A DNA stretch of 64,000 nucleotides, taken from the NCBI GenBank assembly GCA_050179115.1, contig JBFXFL010000001.1, forward strand, positions 93,286-157,285, read 5' to 3'. Positions 1-7,354 of this stretch are shown here, piece by piece. The translations under genes and the position numbers were made by a program. Below the pieces are notes generated by a model. It was given only the letters and a program-made list of their open reading frames with translations. It did no database searches and had not been told where the DNA came from. This DNA is from JAGPUQ01 sp050179115 (GTDB lineage: Bacteria > Pseudomonadota > Gammaproteobacteria > Pseudomonadales > Porticoccaceae). Each line of letters starts with the position of its first letter. Within the stretch, counting starts at the first letter, position 1.

Positions 1-1281
1 TCAACACCGACGCAGGAGCTCCTGCCACTGTGCGGTCAACTCGGTACGGAAATTCGGATGGGCGATACCGATCAGCGCTTCCGCACGCCGTTCGAGGGAT
101 TGGTTGGAGAGCCGCGCGACGCCCTGCTCGGTGACCACATAATCGACGTCGGCGCGCAGCGCGGTCACCGGGCCGCTCAACAGCGGCCTGATCTTCGACA
201 GGCTGCCGCCCTTGGCGGTCGAGTGCAGCGCGATGATGCTGCGCCCGCCGCGGGAGGCCCGCGCGCCGCGCAGGAAATCCACCAGGCCACCGCCGCCGCC
301 CACCTGACGGCCGTCCAGGGTCTCGCTGTTGAGCTGGCCGAACAGGTCGATTTCCAGCGTGGTGTTGATGGCCACCAACTGGTTGATCGAGGCCAGCACC
401 CCGGCGTTGTGGGTATAGGTGACCGGGCGCAGCGCGAGTCCGGCATGGCCGGCGCACCAGCGGTAGAAGTCCTGGCTCCCGGCCGCGATGCCGGTGACCA
501 GCTTGCCGGTGTCGATGTTCTTGCGGCGGCCATTCACCACGCCCGCTTCCACCAGGGGCATGAAGGCTTCGGTCAGCAGCCCGGTGTGTACGCCCAGATC
601 CTGCTTGCCGCCGAGTCGTTGCAGGATCGACACCGGCAACGCGCCGATGCCCAGTTGCAGGCAGTCGCCGTCCTCGACCAGATCGGCAATATGGTCCGCC
701 ACCATGGCGTCGGCATCGGCCGCCTTGCCGCCGATGCGGTATTCCAGCAGCGGGCGATCCGTCGTTACCGCGAAGTCGATGTCGGCGAGTGGAAGGCGCG
801 GCGCATCGGCGATGTCGGGCACGGCGGCGTTGATCTCGGCAATCACTAGGCGCGCCTTCGCCAGCATGGCCAGCGAATAGTCGGTGTGCAGGCCCAGACT
901 GCACGCGCCGTCGGCACCCGGCGGCGCCACCATGATGAGTGCGACATCGACGCCGTAGAAATCCTCCAGGGCGCGGTAGCGCGCGGAATGAAACGCCGGC
1001 ACCCAGTCGAGCCGGCCGGCGGCGTGCAGGCGCCGGTAGCCGCCCAGAAAGAATCCGGTGTTGAGGATCGCGGCGCTGGAAATGCGGTCGGGATCGAGTT
1101 CCGTCATGCCCGGCACCGAGCAGTCCATCACCGTCAGCGGCAGGTCGAGTCGCGCCTGCGCCAGGATGTCGAGCACCGCGTCCGGCTGCCCGCACCCGCC
1201 CGCAACGAAGACCGTGTCACGGGAATGGAAATGATCGCGGATGGCAGCGGGAGTGAGTTGCTGCGGGTGGGTGGTGGTCAC
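1..1281 (-). CDS. Acetyl-CoA hydrolase/transferase family protein (CoA-transferase)
   Basis: This protein of about 426 residues resembles the acetyl-CoA hydrolase / 4-hydroxybutyrate CoA-transferase family, which moves CoA between short-chain acids in the cytoplasm. The N-terminal half has a glycine-rich 'VFVAGGCGQPDAV' segment. The C-terminal half has 'SRGGRSIIALHSTAKGG' and the 'VVTEQGVARL...IAHPNFR' signature typical of the family. The stop codon is the last base triplet of the window edge, so the gene is complete. I chose the GTG at 1281 because a GGAG lies about 9 bases upstream and the start then aligns with the paralogue at 7355. An ATG at 1416 would add 45 residues that look unlike the family. 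The exact acyl substrate cannot be told. Confidence 0.85.
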   Translation of the reverse strand: MTTTHPQQLTPAAIRDHFHSRDTVFVAGGCGQPDAVLDILAQARLDLPLTVMDCSVPGMTELDPDRISSAAILNTGFFLGGYRRLHAAGRLDWVPAFHSARYRALEDFYGVDVALIMVAPPGADGACSLGLHTDYSLAMLAKARLVIAEINAAVPDIADAPRLPLADIDFAVTTDRPLLEYRIGGKAADADAMVADHIADLVEDGDCLQLGIGALPVSILQRLGGKQDLGVHTGLLTEAFMPLVEAGVVNGRRKNIDTGKLVTGIAAGSQDFYRWCAGHAGLALRPVTYTHNAGVLASINQLVAINTTLEIDLFGQLNSETLDGRQVGGGGGLVDFLRGARASRGGRSIIALHSTAKGGSLSKIRPLLSGPVTALRADVDYVVTEQGVARLSNQSLERRAEALIGIAHPNFRTELTAQWQELLRRC

Positions 1282-1629
1282 GAGTACGGGCTCCGGCGGA
1301 CTGAGGTGTGGCGGGCAATCTAGCACAGGGGCGCAGTGTTGAAACGCGCGGTGACGTGCTTGCAACAGGCGCGGGAGCGGCACCGCATTGCCCCCGCAAA
1401 ACCAGACCCGGCGCATCCGTCCGCGGAGAATGGCGCACGACGCGCAGCAACACGATGAGGGAAAATATCCGGATGCCGCAACCGAAGCACCGCGCTGGCC
1501 ACTGGTTGGTGCCGGGATCGAAACGAATCACGGCAACTGGAACTGGCCCGCGGTCGTTCCCGGGTTTCCCTTACGAAAAGGGCCGGCAAATGCCGGCCCT
1601 TTCAATCGTCGTTTCAAGCCTCGTTTCAA
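1282..1629. other. Intergenic region
   Basis: Apart from the hairpin terminator at 1577-1602, I see no gene or clear promoter here. The ATG at 1416 that could extend the CoA-transferase lies in this stretch. Confidence 0.5.
1577..1602 (-). terminator. Intrinsic terminator after the glycine-zipper lipoprotein gene
   Basis: A perfect inverted repeat (arms AAAGGGCCGGCA and TGCCGGCCCTTT) is followed on the minus strand by a short T run. It lies just beyond the lipoprotein stop codon, and its symmetry would let it work from both sides. Confidence 0.8.
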
Positions 1630-2100
1630 TCACTGATCGACGGTGACGCGGCTGTTGCCGTTCAGGATGTTGATCCGCACACGGTCCCCGACCCGGAACA
1701 CTTCACCTTCGCTGACCTCCTGCACATAGGCGCGGGTCAGACCCCCATCTTCCTTGACCGTGATCTCCACCGCCTGCGTCCGCGTAAAACCCTCTTCCGT
1801 TGCCGCGCCGATCAAGCCGCCCGCCACCGCACCGATCACCGCGGCAACCATGCTGCCCCTGCCGCCGCCGACGCTGCTGCCGGCAATCCCGCCCACCACC
1901 GCACCCGTACCCGCGCCGATGGGGGTTTTGGTGCCTTCCAGTCGCACCGGGCGCAAGGACTCGATAGTGCCTTTGCGCACGATCTGCGGGGTGCGCGCGT
2001 CTTCACGGGAATAGACATCACCCTGGAGGCTGGATGCACAACCGCCGAGCGTCAACGCAGCGCCAACAACCAGTGCCGCAACCAGAATGTTTTTGTACAT
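1630..2100 (-). CDS. Glycine-zipper outer-membrane lipoprotein (SlyB/Pcp-like)
   Basis: A 156-residue lipoprotein. It has a signal peptide with lipobox LGGC (Cys about residue 21), so it should be lipidated and sorted to the outer membrane. The middle, roughly residues 62-100, is a glycine-zipper hairpin rich in GxxxG repeats (for example 'GAGTGAVVGGIAGSSVGGG'). The C-terminal part resembles the SlyB/Pcp beta domain ('YVQEVSEGEVFRVGDRVRI'). Family members stabilise the outer membrane and are often magnesium/PhoP regulated in enterics, but nothing here shows that regulation. It is monocistronic, with its own terminator at 1577-1602. Confidence 0.88.
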   Translation of the reverse strand: MYKNILVAALVVGAALTLGGCASSLQGDVYSREDARTPQIVRKGTIESLRPVRLEGTKTPIGAGTGAVVGGIAGSSVGGGRGSMVAAVIGAVAGGLIGAATEEGFTRTQAVEITVKEDGGLTRAYVQEVSEGEVFRVGDRVRINILNGNSRVTVDQ

Positions 2101-2648
2101 GGATGATCCTCAGTGGAGAACAATTCTGCAGGAGCCGTCAAATATGCCTGGACGTTCCGATGCCAGCCCGGGAACAGAACCGCGGCGGGACACCGAACAG
2201 CGCTTCGACCCCCCGACCCCGCAAAAAGTTGCCCAACGGGTTCGCTGGCGCCGGGACAGCCGGAAGGTGCCAGGGCAGCGGGAAGCATGGGGGCACTGGA
2301 AGTTTTCCAGCACATTTCCCGTGTTTCGATCCGCACGCGTCGGCGGGGTCTGCCGCGCTCCAGGAACGGTCGCGCATTGAACCTTGGCAACTGCCATCGC
2401 GCAAGCGCTCAGGTCAGGTGCGTAACTCAGCGTTTGTGGGTCGCAGTCGCCTTGCGGATTCTCGTACCGGTCTTTGCAGGTGCCCGCATTGTGTTCTGAA
2501 CCGCTGTAAAACAGTCTGTCCTGCCCACGTCAGGGCGACACCATTCCGGGATAATGCGCGACACCGGGATCGCAGGGTTTTAGAGTGAGCGATCTTCATT
2601 GTGCGCGCCCGGGGCATCCCGCCCGGCAGAAGTGGAACCTGGCAAACC
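2101..2648. other. Intergenic region between divergent genes
   Basis: About 550 bases separate the divergent lipoprotein and DUF4010 genes and should hold both promoters. I see no convincing paired -35/-10 boxes, RNA gene or repeat. The short open frames in it have no recognisable features. Confidence 0.4.
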
Positions 2649-3923
2649 ATGACAGTTGAATCCGCCCCCTTCGACGCGGCCCTGCACCTGGCGGTGGCGC
2701 TGGCGCTGGGTCTTCTGGTCGGCACCGAGCGCGGCTGGAAGAGTCGCGAGCTCGGCGAGGGACGCCGCGTCGCGGGTCTGCGCACCTTTGGCCTCACCGG
2801 CCTGCTCGGCGGCGTGGCTGGGCTGCTCGCCAACGATCTGGGTCCGCTGTCCATCGGGCTTGTCTTCATCGGACTGGCGATGCTGCTGGCGGTGGCCTAT
2901 GCCCGCACCACACCACTCGAACCGGATGCGAATATCAGCATCACCACCCTGGTGGCGCTGCTGCTCACCTTCGCGCTCGGCGCGCTGGCCACTCACTTCG
3001 ACATGGCGCTGGCGGCGGCCGCCGCCGTGGTGGCGACCTTGCTGCTCGACCTGAAGGCGACCCTGCATGGCTGGCTGGCGAAGGTTGAAGAGCGGGAACT
3101 CTCCGCTCTGCTGCGCCTGCTGTTGATTTCCGTGGTGGTGCTGCCCTTTCTGCCCAACGGGAATTTTGGTCCCTGGCAGGCGCTCAATCCCTATGTGCTG
3201 TGGTGGATGGTGGTACTGATCTCGGCCATCTCCTTCTGCGGTTATGTCGCGGTCAAGCTGCTCGGTCAGCGCTGGGGTGTGGCACTGACCGCACTGCTCT
3301 CCGGGCTGGTCTCCTCCACCGCGCTCACTCTGCATTTCTCCCGCCTGGCCCGGCAACAACCGGACCACGGCATGCTGCTGGCGGGCGGGATTCTGTTCTC
3401 GTGTGCTGCCATGCCGCCGCGCCTTCTGGTGGTGGCGCTGGTGTTGCACCCCGATCTGGCCCGGGCCCTGCTGCTGCCCCTTGCCGCCATGGAAATCCTG
3501 ATTCTGCTGCCGGCGCTGTACTGGTGGCATCAGGCGAACCACGACCAGGTACTCGATACCGGCCATCTGAACAACCCGCTGGAGCTGAAGGCCGCGCTCG
3601 GCTTTGGTGTGCTGCTGAGCATGGTGATGCTGGCGAGTACCGCCGCCCGCCAGTTGGTCAGTGACGAGGCTCTGCTCGCGGTGGCGCTGATCTCCGGGAT
3701 CGCCGACGTCGACGCCATTACCGCCTCGCTCAGTCACCTGAGCCTGAGCGAAGTGAGCGCGACCACGGCGCTCACCGGCATCGTCCTGGCGGCGGCCAGC
3801 AACAATCTGTCCAAGTCGACCATGGCGGCCCTGATCGGCGGCAAAGCCATCGGGTGGCGCGTAGCCGTGCCGCTGATGGTTTCGGCCGCTGCCGCGGTGG
3901 CGCTTTTGCCGGTATGGCGCTGA
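2649..3923 (+). CDS. MgtC/SapB and DUF4010 domain membrane protein
   Basis: A protein of about 424 residues that is almost wholly hydrophobic, with a dozen or so membrane segments. The N-terminal third carries the MgtC-like motif 'LGLLVGTERGWKSRE' and 'RTFGLTGLLGG'. The remainder resembles DUF4010, ending with a 'ISGIADVDAITASLSHLS' segment typical of that family. It is an inner-membrane protein of unproven activity; MgtC relatives are linked to magnesium limitation and membrane potential. The ATG at 2649 starts just before the first hydrophobic helix; an upstream ATG at 2601 would add 16 residues. Confidence 0.85.
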   Translation: MTVESAPFDAALHLAVALALGLLVGTERGWKSRELGEGRRVAGLRTFGLTGLLGGVAGLLANDLGPLSIGLVFIGLAMLLAVAYARTTPLEPDANISITTLVALLLTFALGALATHFDMALAAAAAVVATLLLDLKATLHGWLAKVEERELSALLRLLLISVVVLPFLPNGNFGPWQALNPYVLWWMVVLISAISFCGYVAVKLLGQRWGVALTALLSGLVSSTALTLHFSRLARQQPDHGMLLAGGILFSCAAMPPRLLVVALVLHPDLARALLLPLAAMEILILLPALYWWHQANHDQVLDTGHLNNPLELKAALGFGVLLSMVMLASTAARQLVSDEALLAVALISGIADVDAITASLSHLSLSEVSATTALTGIVLAAASNNLSKSTMAALIGGKAIGWRVAVPLMVSAAAAVALLPVWR

Positions 3924-4044
3924 CCGGCTGACTGCGGTTGGACGGTTTATTGCTTCAGGGAAAATATCCTTGGTGCGGCAGCTGCCGCCTCACCGCAAGG
4001 CAAGCCCGGGCCCTGCCCCTTTTGACTACCGGAAGAACTCACTG

Positions 4045-4740
4045 ATGAGACATATCCACTGGGAATTCCATCGCTCAGACCGGATTGGCTGGCTCCGCGC
4101 CGCGGTGCTGGGCGCAAACGACGGCACAATCTCGGTGGCGAGTCTCGTGGTCGGTGTCGCCGCTGCGGGAGCGACGCAAAGCAGCGCCCTGCTCACCGCG
4201 ATTGCGGGACTGGTAGCCGGCGCCATGTCGATGGCCGCCGGGGAATATGTGTCGGTCCAGTCGCAGCTCGACACCGAACACGCTGATATCGAGCGGGAAA
4301 GGCGCGAGCTTGAAGACGAGCCGGAGCGGGAAGCGGCGGAGCTCGCGGCAATCTACGAGGAGCGCGGACTGGACCCGGAACTGGCACACCAGGTGGCGGC
4401 GCAACTGACGGCAAGGGACGCCCTGGGTACCCACATCCGCGATGAGCTGGGCATTACCGAGACCTTGCGGGCGCGCCCGATTCAGGCCGCGCTCATCTCG
4501 GCCTTGTCGTTCGCCCTCGGCGCCGTCGTGCCCGTGCTCGCCGCGGCGCTGTCACCGCCGGCGCGCGTGGCGCAGATCGGATCGGTAACCGCGCTGGCGA
4601 GCCTGGTGATTCTGGGCGCCGCCGCCGCCTACGCCGGTGGCGCGCCGATGGCGCGCGGCGCGCTGCGGGTAGCCTTCTGGGGCGCACTCGCGATGGCCAT
4701 CACGGCGGCCGCGGGTCGACTGTTCGGCGCCGCTGTCTAG
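4045..4740 (+). CDS. VIT family (Ccc1/VIT1-like) iron/manganese transporter
   Basis: A protein of about 231 residues with the VIT1/Ccc1 layout: a helix pair with 'VLGANDGTISVASLVVGV' and 'AGAMSMAAGEYVSVQSQ', then a charged cytoplasmic loop of Glu-rich helices (residues about 75-120), then three C-terminal helices. Relatives export iron or manganese from the cytosol using a proton gradient, and the loop's acidic residues bind metal. The ATG at 4045 follows GGAAG and begins 'MRHIHWEFH'; an earlier ATG adds 25 unlikely residues. It lies convergent to the bufferin operon, a possible metal-homeostasis link by position only. Confidence 0.9.
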   Translation: MRHIHWEFHRSDRIGWLRAAVLGANDGTISVASLVVGVAAAGATQSSALLTAIAGLVAGAMSMAAGEYVSVQSQLDTEHADIERERRELEDEPEREAAELAAIYEERGLDPELAHQVAAQLTARDALGTHIRDELGITETLRARPIQAALISALSFALGAVVPVLAAALSPPARVAQIGSVTALASLVILGAAAAYAGGAPMARGALRVAFWGALAMAITAAAGRLFGAAV

Positions 4741-4780
4741 CCCACAACCTGGCCCACAACGCCGAGCTGGATCACCGGCA

Positions 4781-5566
4781 TCAGTGGGCGTCGATCACCC
4801 ATCCCGCATTGACCCAGTGCTGCAAATAACCCGCCGCCTGTGCGGGCACATCCTCCGGCGCGAACCAGTCGCACAACCGCTCGCAGACGGCGCTGAACCT
4901 GGCCCCGGCACGAAACTGATCCAATCCGAACGCCTCGGCATCGGTCAGGGCGCGGAACAGGATTTTGAGATCGTGCCGCCACACCAGCCACGACCGGGAT
5001 TGCTCTTGCTGTTCCAGCGCGGGCGGTACTTCATCGCCATTCAGCGCAAGCCACAGGGCCGGCGCGTTGGTATGCAGATCAAGCCGCGCCAGGGACGGAT
5101 GAAATTGCAGACGCAACCCGGGCCAGCGATCGGGAGCGATGGCGGCCAGCCGCGCGCCGTCGATGGCGATCACATCGGGCGCGTCGAAGGCGTGGCACTG
5201 GGCCCACTCGAGGCGCGCCAGTTCGGCGAGCTCGCGATGCGGCGCATACACCGGATGGACGGCAAGAAACGCGGCGAGCTCGGCGCCGAACCAGCGCAGC
5301 GAAAAATGCCGCGACGGGTGTTCAGCGAGATAGTCATGCACCAGACGCCGAAATTCGTCATCGCCAAGGTAGGCATGAAGGCCGGAAAAATCGGCGTCCA
5401 GCGCCTCCACCAGACGCGCCCGGTAGGCTTCGGCATAGACGCCAACCTGGGTCGCGGGCGGAAGCCGCGCATTCGCGGCGATCAGGTGTTCGACCGGCTG
5501 GCCCTGATCCAGCAGAAAGCGTTGCACCGCAGTTTGCAATCCGGCCAGACCCAAGGCGTCGCTCAT
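4781..5566 (-). CDS. bufC: BufC/HvfC-type DUF2063 protein, partner of the DUF692 enzyme
   Basis: A 261-residue protein with the DUF2063 (HvfC/BufC) N-terminal domain: 'LAGLQTAVQRFLLDQ', 'RLPPATQVGVYAEAYRARL' and 'ALDADFSGLHAYLGDDEF'. Proteins of this family pair with DUF692 enzymes and help them bind the peptide precursor during modification. Its ATG overlaps the bufB stop by four bases (ATGA), which implies coupled translation. The C-terminal half is less conserved but keeps tryptophans and 'RHDLKILFRALTDAEA'. Role is from family knowledge; the operon context supports it strongly. Confidence 0.88.
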   Translation of the reverse strand: MSDALGLAGLQTAVQRFLLDQGQPVEHLIAANARLPPATQVGVYAEAYRARLVEALDADFSGLHAYLGDDEFRRLVHDYLAEHPSRHFSLRWFGAELAAFLAVHPVYAPHRELAELARLEWAQCHAFDAPDVIAIDGARLAAIAPDRWPGLRLQFHPSLARLDLHTNAPALWLALNGDEVPPALEQQEQSRSWLVWRHDLKILFRALTDAEAFGLDQFRAGARFSAVCERLCDWFAPEDVPAQAAGYLQHWVNAGWVIDAH

Positions 5567-6468
5567 GGGGTTGGTTCCCGAGCCACGACCGCATTGGCGC
5601 TGGAGCGCGCCGCGCGCCGGCGCGCGACATCGAGTTCGGCGAGCAGCTCACCCAGCTCGGGGATGTTGTCGTCGCGCTCGATCATGGTGGGAACGACACC
5701 AAAGCGGCGCACCGCCGCCTCATACAACGACCAGACCGCGTCGATCACGGGATGGTCGTGGGTATCGACGATATGGGTGCCCAGATTCAGGTGACCGGCG
5801 AGATGGAATTGCCGCACCCGGTCGGTGGGAATACCGTCGAGATAGGCGAGTGGATCGAAACCATGATTGAAGGCACTCACATGAATATTGTTGATGTCGA
5901 GCAGGATCAGGCAGTCGGCTTCGGTGGCGACGGCGGCGAGAAATTCCCACTCGGACATCACGGATGCGTTGTAGGTCAGATAGCTGGAGACATTTTCCAG
6001 CAGAATCTGCCGCCCGAGAAAATCCTGCACTTGCCGCACCCGTGCAACGACGTGCCACAGGGCTTCTTCGGTGTAGGGCAATGGCAGCAGGTCATGCAGG
6101 TTCAGGCCGTCGACGCCGGTCCAGCACAGGTGATCGGACAGCCAGGTAGGCTGGACGCGCTCGATCAGCGTCCTGACCTCGGCGAGGTAAGCGCGATTGA
6201 GCGGATCGGAACTGCCGATCGACAACGAAACCCCGTGCATGACCATGGGGTAGAGCGCGCGGATACGATCGAGATAATGCAGCGGCTTGCCGCCGGGGAC
6301 CAGATAATTTTCGGTGAGAATTTCAAACCAGTCGACTGACGGCCGCTCGGCGAGAATGGTTTCGTAATGCTGGCGCCGCAGCCCCAGGCCAAAGCCCTGG
6401 ACAGCGCCGGCAGCAATCCCTTGAGGTTCCATTGGGCCTTGAGGTTCCAGCGGACCTTGATATTCCAT
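5563..6468 (-). CDS. bufB: DUF692 multinuclear iron oxidase (BufB-like bufferin maturase)
   Basis: A 301-residue DUF692/MNIO enzyme with a TIM-barrel fold. Likely metal ligands are seen in 'VMHGVSLSIGSSDPL', 'WLSDHLCWTG', 'LLENVSSYL', 'LDINNIHVSAFNHG', 'QFHLAGH', 'DTHDHPV' and 'MIERDDNIPEL'. The family uses iron and oxygen to convert peptide cysteines into heterocycles (as MbnB does for methanobactin, BufB for bufferins). Here the substrate should be the Cys-rich BufA encoded upstream. The first 18 residues are an odd hexapeptide repeat (EPQGP-like). The start at 6468 has a weak RBS; a start after the repeats is possible. Confidence 0.9.
   Translation of the reverse strand: MEYQGPLEPQGPMEPQGIAAGAVQGFGLGLRRQHYETILAERPSVDWFEILTENYLVPGGKPLHYLDRIRALYPMVMHGVSLSIGSSDPLNRAYLAEVRTLIERVQPTWLSDHLCWTGVDGLNLHDLLPLPYTEEALWHVVARVRQVQDFLGRQILLENVSSYLTYNASVMSEWEFLAAVATEADCLILLDINNIHVSAFNHGFDPLAYLDGIPTDRVRQFHLAGHLNLGTHIVDTHDHPVIDAVWSLYEAAVRRFGVVPTMIERDDNIPELGELLAELDVARRRAARSSANAVVAREPTP
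6419..6466. repeat. Three 18-bp tandem repeats at the 5' end of bufB
   Basis: The 12-base core CCTTGAGGTTCC occurs at 6419 and 6437, with a variant at 6455, giving a period of exactly six codons. The repeats encode the hexapeptide series in the BufB N-terminus. Confidence 0.8.
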
Positions 6469-6559
6469 CGGATGTCGTTATCCAGAACGGGGCGAGATCA
6501 CCGTGCGGTGGTGGATGAACTCCGCACTCCGCACGGTAATTTCAGGCTGTCAACGGGAT

Positions 6560-6820
6560 TTATTTGAGGACTTTTCCACCTTTGGCGGTGCATTCGGCCT
6601 CGGTCATGGCCTTGAAGCCCACGCCCTTGCAACTGTTCTGTCCCTTGCAGGAATTCTGCGCGGTCTTGCAGTCGGACGTTCCCTTGCAGGAATTGACGCC
6701 GCCACAGTGAACCTTGGCTTCGGTGGCTCCGGTCGGTTCGGCCGCCAGGGTCGCACCACTGGTGAACAGGGCAGCCGCGGCAGCCGCCAGCATCAAGCCG
6801 CGAATATTTTCGATTTTCAT
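6560..6820 (-). CDS. bufA: Bufferin precursor peptide BufA (secreted Cys-rich RiPP)
   Basis: An 86-residue precursor. Residues 1-27 form a Sec-type signal peptide with an Ala-rich core and a likely cut after 'TLAA'. The mature part has six cysteines, at 39, 45, 51, 58, 64 and 77, four of them in a repeating C-K-(G/T) setting such as 'NSCKG'. This matches DUF2282/bufferin precursors, which are exported and bind copper after their cysteines are modified by a DUF692 enzyme. The ATG at 6820 has GGAGAG eight bases upstream; an ATG at 6865 would spoil the signal peptide. It is first in bufA-bufB-bufC. Confidence 0.88.
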   Translation of the reverse strand: MKIENIRGLMLAAAAAALFTSGATLAAEPTGATEAKVHCGGVNSCKGTSDCKTAQNSCKGQNSCKGVGFKAMTEAECTAKGGKVLK

Positions 6821-7223
6821 GGCGTAACTCTCCATAGTTAAAAAATAGTTAAAAAAACGGGACAACTCGGTTGAAACCCGGCGGCGTGATCAAAACTGCA
6901 TCATCAACGACTGCGCCAGGCGGGCAGCACCCTTGGATTCCATTGTCGGCAACTCGGTTTGCCTTGGATGCCGGGCATTAGTCTAACCATAACCCGGATA
7001 GTTTCAGTGACACAAAAAGCTGTTTGCCGATCCCGCAAGGGAAGCAGCCCTTCCCGACGGCATCGTCCCCATGGCTCGGCGGCGCCGGATTTCCTGCCGC
7101 CGAGGGCCGTAAACCCATGCAGCGGCCGGTCGCGTTTGGGGTTTGTAGCTGCCGATGCTGTGTTTTAGGCTTGAGGACAGATGCTCACCCCATAAGCTGC
7201 AACCTCACCACGAGAACCCGACC
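6821..7223. other. Upstream region of bufA with repeats and hairpins
   Basis: This gap contains two direct repeats right upstream of bufA (6835-6857) and two GC-rich hairpins (7025-7062 and 7075-7104). No gene is convincing. The bufA promoter should lie here, but I could not pick clear boxes. Confidence 0.5.
6835..6857. repeat. Two 11-12 bp AT-rich direct repeats upstream of bufA
   Basis: TAGTTAAAAAA occurs twice back to back, ending about 15 bases before the bufA start. It lies in the 5' leader or promoter and could be a regulator site or a spacer; its role is not known. Confidence 0.6.
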
Positions 7224-7316
7224 ATGACGACCCAGGCCCGGCTTGCCGACCCCTTCGATATTGACCCCGAAACGCTGCGCCGCAGGTACCGCGAGGCGCG
7301 CAACCGGACGTCCTGA
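7224..7316 (+). pseudogene. N-terminal remnant of a Baeyer-Villiger monooxygenase gene
   Basis: A 30-codon frame (ATG at 7224, TGA at 7314) reads 'FDIDPETLRRRYREARNR'. This matches the start of the two roughly 605-residue monooxygenases in this window ('FDLDALRARYRAERDKR' and 'FDPAQLRAKYIHERDKR'). Nothing after it continues the enzyme; 38 bases later the CoA-transferase gene starts. I read it as the stump of a deleted third long-form monooxygenase. A genuine short peptide gene is less likely. Confidence 0.6.
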
Positions 7317-7354
7317 GACAGCGCGGTGGTCGACCGCCGTACCGGGGCCACGCC

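Noticed and set aside
1282..1416. ATG start at 1416 for the first CoA-transferase
   Set aside because: The extra 45 residues are unlike the family and the RBS is poor; the GTG at 1281 fits better, though this cannot be excluded.
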